Below are positions 43,996 through 56,233 of a stretch of 64,000 nucleotides of DNA, piece after piece. The DNA comes from Thermoproteus sp. (lineage in GTDB: Archaea; Thermoproteota; Thermoprotei; Thermoproteales; Thermoproteaceae): assembly GCA_038893495.1 (NCBI GenBank), contig JAWARJ010000001.1:496001-560000 (forward strand), read 5' to 3'. Positions within the stretch are counted from its first letter, which is position 1, and each line of letters opens with the position of its first letter. The notes beneath the pieces were generated by a model. That model had not been told where the DNA came from. It saw only the letters and a program-made list of their open reading frames with translations, and ran no database searches. A program made the translations under genes and the position numbers.

Positions 43996-44330
43996 GTTTT
44001 ACTTGTGTCAGCACTATATCTATTAGCTAATCCTACGTCAGGACTTGTCCCAACTTATTTCGTAAGCGTTTGTTGGATTTAGCTCCTATCGGCTTCACGG
44101 CCGAGTCGCCGTCTCTGCATTCTAAGATCGAGGACTACCTCTCCAACTTGTTACAGTGTATTCCCCAAATTTCTTACTTTTTGGGGATTTTAGACCCCAA
44201 ACTGTCGGCGGACCCTCGGCGCAACTATGTGGGCCCTCTAGCACGATCGGCCGGGCTGATGCCGCCAGGGCGCTGGCGGGAATATCGAAATTGCGGATCG
44301 GCTCTATAAATTGCGGCCAGTTGTGGGGAT
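43996..44330. other. Gap with possible gene debris
   Basis: 335 bases with no sound gene. A plus-strand frame from about 44070 to 44309 (LDLAPIGFTAESPSLHSKIE and on) and an overlapping frame ending near 44320 (TIGRADAARALAGISKLRIG) each look protein-like for part of their length, as if one gene had been frameshifted. The last 25 bases carry CTATAAATT, the promoter of the MazG-like gene. Confidence 0.35.
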
Positions 44331-44669
44331 ATGGACCTGAGGAGGCTTGTGGAGATCCAAGTGGAGTTCTCCAGGGAGAAATTCCCGGCGTTCTGGACCA
44401 TAAAGGACGAGAAGGACTTGGCGCTCAGGCTCGAATATCTGACTAACGCCATAGCGGGGGAGGTCGGTGAGGCGGCCAATATAACGAAAAAGGTCGTCAG
44501 GAGCGTCGTCTACGGCCACGGCGATTTGAGGCTGGAGGACGTGAGGGAGAAGTTGGAGGAGGAAATAACCGACGTCTTTATCTACATCTTGACTATCGCC
44601 GGGCTTTTAGGCATGGACCTAGAGGAGGCCTACTTCAAAAAGCTTGAAATAAATAGGAGGAGGTTCTAG
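44331..44669 (+). CDS. MazG-like nucleotide pyrophosphohydrolase
   Basis: A 112-residue all-helical protein. YLTNAIAGEVGEAANITKKV and the later EEEITDVFIYILTIAGLLG give the E-x-x-E ... E-x-x-D metal-binding pattern of the MazG/dUTPase-like family. Such enzymes remove abnormal (d)NTPs. The ATG has CTATAAATT about 23 bases upstream. The gene converges on the aldehyde oxidoreductase gene with a four-base overlap of stops. Confidence 0.82.
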   Translation: MDLRRLVEIQVEFSREKFPAFWTIKDEKDLALRLEYLTNAIAGEVGEAANITKKVVRSVVYGHGDLRLEDVREKLEEEITDVFIYILTIAGLLGMDLEEAYFKKLEINRRRF

Positions 44670-46459
44670 GCGTCCGCCCGGCTGACTTCTGGCAACAACC
44701 TCTCGACGGTTTCCCTCTTGGGGATGCCGTTGGGGTCCCAGCCCCTAATTTCATAATAACGCCTCAACGCGGCCTTCAACTCCCCCTCGTCTATTTTCTT
44801 TTCTTTCCCCTCAAAGGACAGAGGCCTCTTTAGGGCTTGCGGGAGGTCGTCTTGCCGCGAGTCGACGCCCATCTCTACATTTAGAAGCCTGTCGAGGAGG
44901 ACTATCCTCTCGCCGACTTCTTTTATCTCTTCCGGTCTCCACTCCTCCCCAGTTATCCAGCCCAACAGCTGGGCAGCCGTCTTGTAGAAGGCCCCGCCCG
45001 GATATACGTCGTAGGCGTCCCTTCCGAACTTGCAGAGGACGAGCGAGTCCATCACCGCGGAGACCTCCTCCATATGGGCTATTGCCTCGACTTTCTCCGG
45101 CCCCAAGCTGTCGGCCCCGCCGAACTTGCCGGCTATATCTAGGGCGTAGGCCATAGTGGCGAGGTGGTCGGCGCCTCTATAGCCTATGGCGTAATTAAGC
45201 GCCATCCCCTTAAGGGCCCTTGGGTCGTAGCCGGCCGGCTCCAAGCCCTTCACGTGGACGGCCAAGTCGGAGAGGCCCAGCGCCTCGGCGGCCCTCTTGA
45301 CCCCCTCGGCCAGCAGGTCGCCGACTCCCCTACGGTATGCTATGTCTTCGGCCAATCCCGCGAGTGCCTCCCCGTCGCCCCATTCAAGCCTTATGGGCAA
45401 CTTGCCCGCCTTCGAGGCGGCCACGGCAAACGCCAAGACGTTGCCGAGCGATATGCTGTCCATGCCCAGCCTGTCGGCCAAGTCGTTTATTTTGACGAGC
45501 CAGTCGACGTCTTTGACGCCGGCAAGTCCTCCGACCGCGTAGACGGTTTCATATTCCAGATCGACATCAACTCCGAACTTCTTGCTCCTCACAGGCCTGT
45601 GGCATGCGGCGGGACAGTAGAGACAGGCCTCAGGCCTCAAGAAGTATTCCGGCTTTATCTTCTTGCTCCAAGATATGGCCTCCCAGCCGTCCAACGAAAG
45701 CTTCGTCCAGTAGTAGGCGGGGAAGAAGCCCATGGGGTTGCCTATATCTATAAGCCTCAAGGTCCCCCCTTCCCTCAACGCCTTGGTCTTCTCCAAAAAG
45801 GAAGGCGTAAATTCCCTTATCCACCTCTCCAGGGCGTCGGGCTTGGCCACCGACACTTCCTTTCTCTCCCCAACGAAGACGATGGCCTTCAGCCTCTTGG
45901 ACCCCATCACGGCGCCTCCGCCTGTCCTTCCGAATTGGCGCCAATACTCGTGGTTTATAGAAGCGAACCTCACTAGATTCTCGCCGGCGGGGCCTATGGC
46001 CAACACGGCGGCGCCTCGGCCGTGTTCTCTCTTCAGCTCTAATTCCGTCTCTATGGCGTCTTTACCCCATAGGTGGGACGCGTCGCGGAATTCCGCCCTG
46101 CCGCCTTCGACTAGTAGGTATGTGGGCCTGTCGGCCCTCCCCGTAACGGCCAATACGTCCACTCCGGCGTACCTCATGACGGCGCCTAGAGTCCCGCCGA
46201 GGTTCGAGCCGCCGAATATGCCGGTGAGGGGCGACCTAAAGGCGGCGTAGGCCCTAGTGGCCATGGGGACTCTAGTGCCGCCTAGAGGCCCCGACGCTAT
46301 GATCAACGGATTTTCTGGCGATAGGGGGTCGGCCCGATGGCCCCCCAACGTGAAGAACAGCCAGGAGGCGATGCCGCGGCCGCCGAGGAACCTCCTTATC
46401 CCGACCTCCTCGACTTGGCTCTTCCTACTGGCCAGATCTACCTTTAAGACCCTAAACAC
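44666..46459 (-). CDS. Aldehyde:ferredoxin oxidoreductase family protein (tungsten)
   Basis: A 597-residue enzyme of the AOR family, which oxidises aldehydes to acids with a tungsten-bispyranopterin and a 4Fe-4S cluster, giving reduced ferredoxin. The N-terminal ASGPLGGTRVPMATR and FGRTGGGAVMGSKRLKA bind the cofactor; CLYCPAACHR gives C-x2-C-x3-C near residue 290, and the fourth cysteine is in VLCKFGRDAYD near 480. The exact aldehyde is open: AOR, GAPOR, FOR and WOR paralogues coexist in these organisms. The GTG start has an AT-rich box upstream. Confidence 0.93.
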   Translation of the reverse strand: MFRVLKVDLASRKSQVEEVGIRRFLGGRGIASWLFFTLGGHRADPLSPENPLIIASGPLGGTRVPMATRAYAAFRSPLTGIFGGSNLGGTLGAVMRYAGVDVLAVTGRADRPTYLLVEGGRAEFRDASHLWGKDAIETELELKREHGRGAAVLAIGPAGENLVRFASINHEYWRQFGRTGGGAVMGSKRLKAIVFVGERKEVSVAKPDALERWIREFTPSFLEKTKALREGGTLRLIDIGNPMGFFPAYYWTKLSLDGWEAISWSKKIKPEYFLRPEACLYCPAACHRPVRSKKFGVDVDLEYETVYAVGGLAGVKDVDWLVKINDLADRLGMDSISLGNVLAFAVAASKAGKLPIRLEWGDGEALAGLAEDIAYRRGVGDLLAEGVKRAAEALGLSDLAVHVKGLEPAGYDPRALKGMALNYAIGYRGADHLATMAYALDIAGKFGGADSLGPEKVEAIAHMEEVSAVMDSLVLCKFGRDAYDVYPGGAFYKTAAQLLGWITGEEWRPEEIKEVGERIVLLDRLLNVEMGVDSRQDDLPQALKRPLSFEGKEKKIDEGELKAALRRYYEIRGWDPNGIPKRETVERLLPEVSRADA

Positions 46460-46501
46460 AAAGGCTTGAAGCGGCTCTATTTTATTTAATTATCGTTATG
46501 G

Positions 46502-47308
46502 TTAATGTCTTTCGAGTTCCTTGAAGTACTCTTCGGGTAACTTCCAGCCGTAGGCCCCTGCGAACTCCAGAACCCTCTCGGGCTTGGTGGTCCTCGGTAT
46601 GGGCACGACGCCCTTGTCCATAAGCCACCTTAGGGCCACCTGCACTGGCGTCTTGCCTATCCTCTCGGCCACGGCCCTAAGCCTGTAGCTCTCCGAGACG
46701 GCGCCTCTAGCCAGCGGGCTGGCGGCTATATACAATATGCCCTCCCTAAGGGCGTAGGGAAGCGCCTCATGTTCGTCCAGCCTATTGACGTAGTTGTAGA
46801 TATTCTCTACGGCCGCTATATCGTACTTCTTAGCGCATCCCCTCGCCTCTTTTATCTTATCGACCCCGACATTGCTGAGGCCCCAGAACCTAATTATGCC
46901 CCTATCTATCAACTCCTCAAAGGCCCTCACGGCTCTACATATATCGGGGAGGGGGCCGTGGGGCATGAATATATCTATATAGGTGCCCAGCCTCTTGGCG
47001 CTGGCCCTCGCCGAGGGTACTATCCTATCTATGGAGTCGGGCCAGAACTTAGTGACGACCAGCACCTTGTCCCTCTCCTCCTTCATGAAGGTAGAGAGGG
47101 CTTTGCCTATGAGCTCCTCGGCGTGTCCCCCGCCGTAAACCTCAGAGGTGTCTATAAGCCAGAGGCCCTTAGCCAACGCGTTAGCCAACACGGCCAGATA
47201 CCGCTCGTCGTTCGTCGGGTCCGGCTCCCAAAGGCCTCCGCCAAGTCCAGAAGTGCCAAGCCCTAAAGCCGACACGCATCCCACAGCCTTAAAGCACTTC
47301 GTCTCCAT
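46502..47308 (-). CDS. Aldo/keto reductase
   Basis: A 268-residue NAD(P)H-dependent reductase with a TIM barrel. The tetrad is visible as Asp and Tyr in DTSEVYGGGHAEELIG, Lys in VTKFWP and His in FMPHGPL. The cofactor-binding end has PRTTKPERVLE. At 268 residues it is a little shorter than average. It lies 42 bases upstream of the aldehyde:ferredoxin oxidoreductase on the same strand, but each gene has an AT-rich box and a shared role in aldehyde handling is only suggestive. Confidence 0.92.
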   Translation of the reverse strand: METKCFKAVGCVSALGLGTSGLGGGLWEPDPTNDERYLAVLANALAKGLWLIDTSEVYGGGHAEELIGKALSTFMKEERDKVLVVTKFWPDSIDRIVPSARASAKRLGTYIDIFMPHGPLPDICRAVRAFEELIDRGIIRFWGLSNVGVDKIKEARGCAKKYDIAAVENIYNYVNRLDEHEALPYALREGILYIAASPLARGAVSESYRLRAVAERIGKTPVQVALRWLMDKGVVPIPRTTKPERVLEFAGAYGWKLPEEYFKELERH

Positions 47309-47390
47309 ATATGTGGGAACTCCTCTATATTAAAATTGATCGAATCCCATATATGTGGCTTTGACGCCGGAGGCTCCTCGGCGTAGATGG

Positions 47391-47972
47391 CTACGTCAAC
47401 CCACGAACCGTCTCCCTTGGGCCCAACGCCTTCTTGACCGCCTCAAGGGCCCTCTCGTGATCTTCCGTCCATTTGGCTTTAGCCTTGAGCCTTTCGGCGT
47501 ATTCGGCCACGGCCTCTACGAGCTCTCTAACTGCCACCGCCGCCTCCTCTCTCGACCTATACTTAGAGAGAGCCATATCCGGATCGGGCCCGTGGTACTG
47601 ATAGTCGTGTAGGTTGAGAGCTTGGCTGGTAATATACGATATGTCGCCATAGCCCAGCTCCCTAAGTCTCTGCGAGAGCATCACTATTCTCGTCGTCGGC
47701 ACTCTAGGGACGGCCTTCTCTTCGAGCCACCGCCTCTCTTCCTCTGACTTGGCTAATGCCTTAAACCTGTCGAGCTCTAGTCTAAGGAGGGCCGCCAATA
47801 CTGCCCTCCAAGCTTGAAAGGCCTTACCGGCGGCGTTTCTCACCAGCCCCTTCTCTAAAAAGTCTAGCGCCAATTTAGACTCCACAAGAGCCTCTAACAC
47901 GCGAACGGAGGCATATTCCTCAGCCGAAGGCTTTGGAAGGGGCCTCTCCAACGCTGGGACTAACTCGTCCAC
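47391..47972 (-). CDS. PaREP1/PaREP8-type helical protein
   Basis: A 193-residue all-helical protein. ASVRVLEALVESKLALDFLE, then NAAGKAFQAWRAVLAALLRL, is the double-helix core of the PaREP1/PaREP8 group (HEPN-like shape); the later half (TTRIVMLSQRLRELGYGD, SREEAAVAVRELVEAVAEY) completes it. This group is an expanded family of unknown function in Thermoproteales. It is more distant from the PaREP1 gene at 39285 than a recent duplicate would be. Single gene. Confidence 0.72.
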   Translation of the reverse strand: MDELVPALERPLPKPSAEEYASVRVLEALVESKLALDFLEKGLVRNAAGKAFQAWRAVLAALLRLELDRFKALAKSEEERRWLEEKAVPRVPTTRIVMLSQRLRELGYGDISYITSQALNLHDYQYHGPDPDMALSKYRSREEAAVAVRELVEAVAEYAERLKAKAKWTEDHERALEAVKKALGPRETVRGLT

Positions 47973-48024
47973 ATATAATATGACCGGCTTATTAAAACAC
48001 CTTTCGCTCGGGCCGCCTCCTGGG

Positions 48025-50616
<2,592 letters not shown>

Positions 50617-50620
<4 letters not shown>

Positions 50621-51993
50621 GGCAACACCAAGAGGTTTTTGCTCCTAAAGGTCGGCCCGCCCATGGTCACAGGGACTCCTTGCGAGGGGTTGCCCTTGCC
50701 GCAAGTGCCCACGTAGAGCTCGAAGTCCTTCCCCACTGCGTCCACGTTGCTCCAGAGCTCTATGGTGTTGACCTCTAGGAAGCCCCTCACCGGCTCCTTC
50801 AACTCGCCGTTCTCTATTAGGTACGCCTCGAAGAAGCCGTACCTCCCCTCGAGCCTCAAGTCGTCGATATTCCATTCGGTGTAAGACGCCACGTAGATGC
50901 CCCTCTTGGTGTCCCTAATTATCTCTTCCGGCTTCCAGTCCCCCGGCGCTAAATAGGTGTTGGACATCCTGGGTATAGGCTCTCTGTCGAAGGCCGACGC
51001 CCTGGCGGCCGCGTTGCTGTGGCCCCCCACCGCCGCCGCGTATTGCCTATTAGTTATGAACTCGTTGGCCTCGCCCCTTACCACCAGCCTTTTAGGCCTG
51101 GCGGGGACACCCTCTTCGTCCACCAAGTAGAATCCGTACGCGTCGGGGATCGTGGGGTCGTCCACTATGTTGACGAGCTCGCTCCCTATTTTGACCTTCA
51201 GCCTGTCGGGCTTCACGTAGGACTCCCCGGCCTCCGCCCCCTCCCTCCCGAATATCCTATCGAGCTCGAAGGGGTGGCCCACCGACTCGTGCACGAATAT
51301 GCCGGCCATCTCGGGCGAGAACACCACGTCGTACCTTCCAGGCGATACCGCCCTGGCTCTATCTAGGAGCTCCACCGCCTTTTTGGACTCGGCCTCCACG
51401 ACCTCCTCGAAGCCCCTTAGCGATCTGGCCGAAGTCCCTCCCGCCGAGACGTCCCTCTGGAGGCTCCCCCTAGAGGGCTCGTGGGCTATGAAGACCCCGA
51501 AGACGAAGACCCGCGGCACCTTGCTGTAGACGTCCGCGCCGTCGCTGGTGACTACACGCTTCTCGGTGGTCCAGACGCCCCCGATGAGCCTCCTTACGGA
51601 GACCCTCTTGTCGACTCGGGAGTCCAGCTCGGCGAGATATCGCTCTAGGTCCAGCTCTATGGGCGGGAGCTCGTACCTCACGGAAGCCAGCCTCTCCTCC
51701 GAGAGCTCGACGGGCCTCCTCCGCATCCTCCCGGCCGCCCGCGCGAGTTTCACCGCCCTCTCGACAGCCGCCAAGATGTCCGAAAGGCCGAGCCTATGGG
51801 CCGCGGCGAAGCCGAGGCCTCCGTCCGCTATCGCCCTGACGGATATCCCCTCGGACTTCGCGGAGCCGGAGAACTCGAACTGGCCGTTTCTATACCCGGC
51901 CCACCTGCCTGCGTCTACCTGCCATCTGACCTCGACGTATTTGGCGCCGAGGGACATGCCGAAGTCCACTGCCCTCTTCATTAGCTCTTCCAT
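50617..51993 (-). CDS. tldD: TldD metalloprotease subunit
   Basis: A 458-residue catalytic subunit. The zinc motif HESVGH lies near residues 236-241 (FVHESVGHPFELDRI); the third ligand is a cysteine in the C-terminal GTCGKGNPSQGVPVT block. It is first in the two-gene tldD-tldE operon, divergent from the small gene at 52060. The ATG starts the family's usual first helix. Confidence 0.93.
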
Positions 51994-52059
51994 GACATGG
52001 ACGCGGAACTGCCTTTTAAGGTTTCGTAAAGCTTTTTAGGCCCCGTCCGCGTCCACGAC

Positions 52060-52392
52060 ATGGCCGTCATAGACCAAAGGGACAAACACAGATTCGGTGA
52101 GGACTCGACGCAGATGGTCGTAGAGAACGCCCGGCGTAAGGCCGCCTCCCTGAGGGTAGCCTTCCGCGTCGACGAGTGCTCCTTGACGTTAGGCGACTTC
52201 AAGGCCGAATACGCCGACGGCGCCGCGAGGACGCCGCAGGGGCCGTTCCCCATGTCGGAAGAGGAGTGGGAGATATTCAAGGGCCTCCTCCTGAACTTCT
52301 TCGCCTCTAACGGCAGGGCGCCAGAGGGGCGGGAGCTCCGCGAGATGTACTTCGCCGCCACCGGCAGGGAGCCGCCTAGAGGCGGCACATGA
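52060..52392 (+). CDS. Small acidic protein of unknown function
   Basis: A 110-residue protein. It has an N-terminal helix with MVVENARRKAASLRV, a beta segment (AFRVDECSLTLGDF) and a C-terminal helical region with SEEEWEIFKGLLLNFFA and GRELREMYFAATG. A TATA-like AGCTTTTTAGG is centred about 26 bases before the ATG. Its stop overlaps the start of the surface-protein gene by four bases, so the two are co-translated. No family is recognised. Confidence 0.7.
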   Translation: MAVIDQRDKHRFGEDSTQMVVENARRKAASLRVAFRVDECSLTLGDFKAEYADGAARTPQGPFPMSEEEWEIFKGLLLNFFASNGRAPEGRELREMYFAATGREPPRGGT

Positions 52393-53789
52393 CGCGCCTA
52401 GCGCCCCTCCTCCTGCTGACCGCCGCGACCGCGTGGGCCGCCTTCTGGGGAGGGCCCATCGCCACGGGCCTCCCGCCGGGCTATAGGCCTTCGATCGCGC
52501 AGTACGGCTCCTCGGCGTATTTGTATTACACCGCCTTGGGGCAGAACGGGCTGGTGGCAAGCGGCGTGATCCTCCAGGGGCCCGCCTACGCCCAAGCCCT
52601 CCCGCTCCCCGCCCCCTCGTCGTCGCCTCGGCTATGCCAGCTCCCCAACGGGTCCCTCGCGGCCCTATGGGCCTCCGGGGGCTCTCTGTATATGTCTCTG
52701 TTGGGGGGCGGAGGGTGGGGCGCGCCTGTGGAGTTGATGTCGGGCGGATACCTCTTGGACTACTGGTGCTCCTGGCCTTTCATATACGCGGCGTGGGAGC
52801 CCTACTTCGATCCGACCTATGGCGCCTCCGAGCTCGTCGTCTTGGGCCCAAACGGGACGCGCGCCGCGGTGAGGGCGCCGGGCCTCGTGGCGCTAAACGG
52901 CGCGGAGGGCCGTCTGGCCGTCGGCGTATTCGCAAACGGCACCTACGCCCTCATCTACCTAAACGGCACGGTTCGGAGGCTGGAGGCCCAATACGCCGGC
53001 CTCGCCGACGGGGAGCTGTACGCGTTGAGCGGCGGCGTTCTGCGTTTCGGCGGCTCGGCCCTAGGTGTCCCCTGGGCCTCCGGCGCCTCTATAGCGCCCA
53101 ACTGCGGCCGCGCGTTGGTGGTCGCGTGGGGCGGCGGCCGTCTGGCAGTCTACGCCGTCAACGGCACCTCCGCCCTGCCCCTTAGGGACCTATACGTGCC
53201 GGGGGTACGGGAAGCCAGCGGGGTCTGCGCCGGGGGGTACCTATACGTGGCGGCCGAGTCCCTGGCGAACTACAGCGAGTCCATATGGGCCTTCGTGGTG
53301 CCCCTCACGCCCGACAAGCCCACTCTGGACCTATACCTAAACGGCTCTACTGCGCGTGTAGTCTGGGACATCCCATATCCGCAGGAGTACAACGTCTCCT
53401 CCATATATCTAAAGGTCTACCTAAACGGGAGCCTAATAGACAAGAGAGACGTCCCGGCCCAAGGGGCCTTGAACTACACCCTGTCGCTTCCCGGCAACTA
53501 CTCCTTCGTCGTAGAGGCCCGCAACCCCTTCGGGACGGCCGCCGCGTCGGCCAACGCCACCTACTACCCGCCGAGGCGCCCGGCACAACAGACGACCACC
53601 TCGACCCAGCCGACGCCCACCACGACGGCACAGCCCCCCACGTCGGTCGCCACCAGCGCGCCCCAGACGACGACAGCCAGCCAGGCGACGGGGAGCTTCA
53701 GCCTGTACTCAATAGCGCTGGGCGCCGCCACGGTGGCCGTCGCCTTGTACATACTGTTGGGCGGACGGCGTAGAACTCGAAGCCCATAG
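52389..53789 (+). CDS. Secreted, membrane-anchored surface protein with beta-propeller-like body
   Basis: A 466-residue cell-surface protein. Residues 1-18 form a signal peptide (LAPLLLLTAATAWA). The body of about 370 residues has repeated strand-turn-strand units rich in Gly, Tyr and Trp, as in beta-propellers, and ends with a fibronectin-III-like stretch (residues 305-395). A Thr/Gln/Pro-rich linker (about 398-432) leads to a C-terminal membrane helix and the stop-transfer tail GGRRRTRSP. Many N-x-S/T sites suggest glycosylation. Ligand unknown. Confidence 0.75.
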   Translation: MTRLAPLLLLTAATAWAAFWGGPIATGLPPGYRPSIAQYGSSAYLYYTALGQNGLVASGVILQGPAYAQALPLPAPSSSPRLCQLPNGSLAALWASGGSLYMSLLGGGGWGAPVELMSGGYLLDYWCSWPFIYAAWEPYFDPTYGASELVVLGPNGTRAAVRAPGLVALNGAEGRLAVGVFANGTYALIYLNGTVRRLEAQYAGLADGELYALSGGVLRFGGSALGVPWASGASIAPNCGRALVVAWGGGRLAVYAVNGTSALPLRDLYVPGVREASGVCAGGYLYVAAESLANYSESIWAFVVPLTPDKPTLDLYLNGSTARVVWDIPYPQEYNVSSIYLKVYLNGSLIDKRDVPAQGALNYTLSLPGNYSFVVEARNPFGTAAASANATYYPPRRPAQQTTTSTQPTPTTTAQPPTSVATSAPQTTTASQATGSFSLYSIALGAATVAVALYILLGGRRRTRSP

Positions 53790-54015
53790 GCCGAGAGATA
53801 GGGCCCTGGATTCCGTCGAAGATGGGTCCGTTTTCGAGGGGTACCATGTCGACTCGAGAGCTAGGAGCTACTGTGATGTGCCGTCGGGAAGGAGCTGTCC
53901 TCTAGGCGTGACGCTAGTAGCCTCGCCAACATTAATCAAGTTGGCCGGGCGAAGAGCTAAATGCGGGCTGGGGGCGTCGAAGACAAACCTTTTATAGCGG
54001 CGCCGCCATGGATGT

Positions 54016-54093
54016 ATGGAGTCTCTGTTGTTTAGAGCTCGGCGGGAGGACGTAGAGGACGCCATGGCCTTCGTCAGGGGGCTCGATGTCTAG
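54016..54093 (+). CDS. Possible 25-residue protein coupled to the nucleotidyltransferase
   Basis: An ATG frame of 25 codons (MESLLFRARREDVEDAMAFV and five more) lies after TTTTATAGC (about 22 bases upstream) and overlaps the nucleotidyltransferase start by eight bases, so translation would be coupled. The usual gene in this place encodes a HEPN partner of about 120 residues. This peptide could be a reduced partner, or only a leader that helps start the next gene. The 226 bases before it show no other gene. Confidence 0.4.
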   Translation: MESLLFRARREDVEDAMAFVRGLDV

Positions 54094-54430
54094 AGACTTC
54101 ATAGTCGCCGAGTGGGAGAGGCGGAGGAGGGTCTTGAGCGACTTGTGGAGGTACCTCTCGGCCCTTAAGGAGGCCGTCTTGGAGCTGGACCCCGACGCCG
54201 AGGTGTACCTCTTCGGTAGCGCCGCTAGGGGCGACATGAGGCCCGATAGCGACGTGGACGTCTTGGTGGTCTCGGACAGATACGGCGGAGATTTGAGGAG
54301 GATAGCCGAGCTGTTGGTGCGCGTGGAGGAGAGGCTGGGCGTGACCGGCATCTTTGAGATCCACGTGGCCACGCGGGAGCAGTACGAGGGGTGGTACAAA
54401 AGGCATATAGACGTCAAGGTGAGGCTCTAG
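54086..54430 (+). CDS. Minimal nucleotidyltransferase (MNT) domain protein
   Basis: A 114-residue DNA-polymerase-beta-type nucleotidyltransferase. The motif FGSAARGDMRPDSDVDVLVV (residues 46-65) gives G-S and the D-x-D metal site. MNT proteins usually pair with HEPN proteins as toxin-antitoxin modules, in which the MNT modifies the HEPN ribonuclease. No full HEPN gene is adjacent, which is odd. The end overlaps the end of the convergent citramalate synthase gene. Confidence 0.88.
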   Translation: MSRDFIVAEWERRRRVLSDLWRYLSALKEAVLELDPDAEVYLFGSAARGDMRPDSDVDVLVVSDRYGGDLRRIAELLVRVEERLGVTGIFEIHVATREQYEGWYKRHIDVKVRL

Positions 54431-56000
54431 CCACCTGCCTCATGGAGTAGAGCTGGAGCGCGAAGTCGTAGGCGTCGATTATGGCCTTTATGGAGGCCTC
54501 CACCACGTTGCTGGACACGCCGACGGTCCTCCAGACCCTCTCGCCGTCTGTGAACTCCACGGTCACCCTCACCACGCTCTCGGTGCTCCTGACCGCCGAC
54601 GGCAACACCACCTTGTAGTCCCTCAGGACCGCCTTGGCCAGCTCGGGGAATGTCGAAGTTATGGCGCGCCTCAACGCCACGTCCACTGCATGTACGGGCC
54701 CCACGCCCTCGCCCGCCTCCAGCCTTATCTGGCCGTCAATCCAGGTCTTGACCACGGCATACGCCGCGTTGGTGGGCCCCGTCACCACGCGCCACTCCAA
54801 CAGCTTGAACCTCTCCCTATAGAGGCCCAGCCTCCTCATCAATATCAACATGGCCGAGGCGGGCGCCGTGTCGAAGGAGTAGCCCTCCCTCTCAAGCCGT
54901 TTTATCTCCTCGAGGGCCGCCCTCACAGCCTCCTGCCGTTTGTTCAGAGAGACCCCCAGCTCCTCGGCGGCCTTCAGCACGAGGCTAGCCGACCCGGCGG
55001 CCTCAGACACCACTATCACCCTCCTGTTGCCGACCAAGGCGGGGTCTACGTGCTCGTAGGCCCTAGGCGCCTTCATGACGGCATCCGCGTGGACGCCGCC
55101 CTTATGGGCGAAGGCGAAATCGCCGACGTAGGGCTGGTAGGGGTTGGGCTGGAGGCCCAACGCCTCGTAGACGAAACGGGAGACCTCCCTCAACTTCGCG
55201 AATTTGACTTGAGGCGGCCCGTCGCCGAGGACTTTAAGCCCCATTTTGAGCTCCAATGTGGGCAGGACAGCCGTGAGGTCGGCGTTGCCCGTCCTCTCCC
55301 CCACGCCGTTGATAGTGCCCTGCACGTGTCTGGCCCCAGCCGCCACGGCCATCAACGTGTTCGCCACGGCGCAGCCAATGTCGTTGTGCATATGGGCGCC
55401 GAGCGGCATCGCCGGAAACCGCCTTTTGACCTCCGCCGTTATCCTATAGACCTCGTGGGGCGGAGTCCCGCCGTTCGTGTCGGCCAGCACTACGACCCTC
55501 GCCCCGGCCCTCCATGCAGTCTCGATAGACCTCAACGCCATCTCGGGGTCCTCTTGGTATCCCTGATAGAAATGTTCGGCGTCGTATATAACCTCCATCC
55601 CGTGTTCCCTCAAGTACTCCACGGACTCCGCTATCATGGCGAGGTTCTCCTCCCAAGTGGTCTCTAGGACCTTCTCCACGTGGAGGGTCCAGCTCTTGCC
55701 GAAGATGACCGCTACCGGCACGTCGGCCTTCACTATGGAGTTCAAGCTCTCGTCGTCTTTAGGTCTCACGCCCTTCCTCCTGGTGCTACCGAAAGCCGCC
55801 AGCTTCGCCCTCACCAATGGGTACTCCCTCATGGCCTTGAAGAAGTCTAGGTCCTTGGGGTTTGAATAGGGCCACCCGCCCTCTATATAGTCGACGCCCA
55901 GCTCGTCGAGGAGCAACGCCAGCCTTATTTTGTCTTCAAGGGTGAAGGAGACGTTGGCGCCCTGCGCGCCGTCCCTCAAGGTGGTGTCCAGGACTTCCAC
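54414..56000 (-). CDS. cimA: (R)-Citramalate synthase
   Basis: A 528-residue member of the isopropylmalate synthase family. The metal-binding start LDTTLRDGAQGANVSFTLEDK, the H-x-H motif GAHMHNDIGCAVANT and the C-terminal regulatory domain (about residues 385-515) are seen. The D-G-A-Q-G-x-x-V-S variant and the length fit the CimA type that condenses pyruvate and acetyl-CoA to citramalate for isoleucine synthesis, as opposed to LeuA. The GTG at 56000 is the best start; a TATA-like ATTTATATAG lies about 38 bases upstream, so a short leader is possible. Confidence 0.88.
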   Translation of the reverse strand: MEVLDTTLRDGAQGANVSFTLEDKIRLALLLDELGVDYIEGGWPYSNPKDLDFFKAMREYPLVRAKLAAFGSTRRKGVRPKDDESLNSIVKADVPVAVIFGKSWTLHVEKVLETTWEENLAMIAESVEYLREHGMEVIYDAEHFYQGYQEDPEMALRSIETAWRAGARVVVLADTNGGTPPHEVYRITAEVKRRFPAMPLGAHMHNDIGCAVANTLMAVAAGARHVQGTINGVGERTGNADLTAVLPTLELKMGLKVLGDGPPQVKFAKLREVSRFVYEALGLQPNPYQPYVGDFAFAHKGGVHADAVMKAPRAYEHVDPALVGNRRVIVVSEAAGSASLVLKAAEELGVSLNKRQEAVRAALEEIKRLEREGYSFDTAPASAMLILMRRLGLYRERFKLLEWRVVTGPTNAAYAVVKTWIDGQIRLEAGEGVGPVHAVDVALRRAITSTFPELAKAVLRDYKVVLPSAVRSTESVVRVTVEFTDGERVWRTVGVSSNVVEASIKAIIDAYDFALQLYSMRQVARASP

Positions 56001-56062
56001 TCGATCCCCGACATGGCTTGAAGATGGGACATCTATATAAATGTTGCTGTCTCCTAAGGAGC

Positions 56063-56233
56063 CTATATATCTGGGATGGAGTCGGTCTTGAGGGCCCCCT
56101 TGGCGACTAGGTCCGAGTCGTCGCTCATCAAGGCGGCTCCATATTCCTACTGAGGCATAGATATACGGCGTCGTAGTAGGAGATTTGTTCGTCCGGCGCC
56201 AACTTCAACACCTCCCCGTCGAGTCCCACACGC
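56063..56233 (-). pseudogene. VapC (PIN-domain toxin) C-terminal remnant
   Basis: The minus strand encodes EVLKLAPDEQISYYDAVYLC then LSRNMEPP and a stop, and continues in another frame as MSDDSDLVAKGALKTDSIPD plus one residue to a stop at 56063. Joined, these give the end of a PIN domain: Y-D-A-x-Y near the active site, then D-D-x-D-L, the usual late acidic residues. The N-terminal two thirds of the toxin is missing between here and the antitoxin frame. It is dead, by truncation and a frameshift. Confidence 0.7.

Noticed and set aside
54690-55667. A 325-codon frame opposite to citramalate synthase
   Set aside because: It is antisense to a certain gene and explained by codon bias; the His/Arg/Gly-rich translation resembles no protein.
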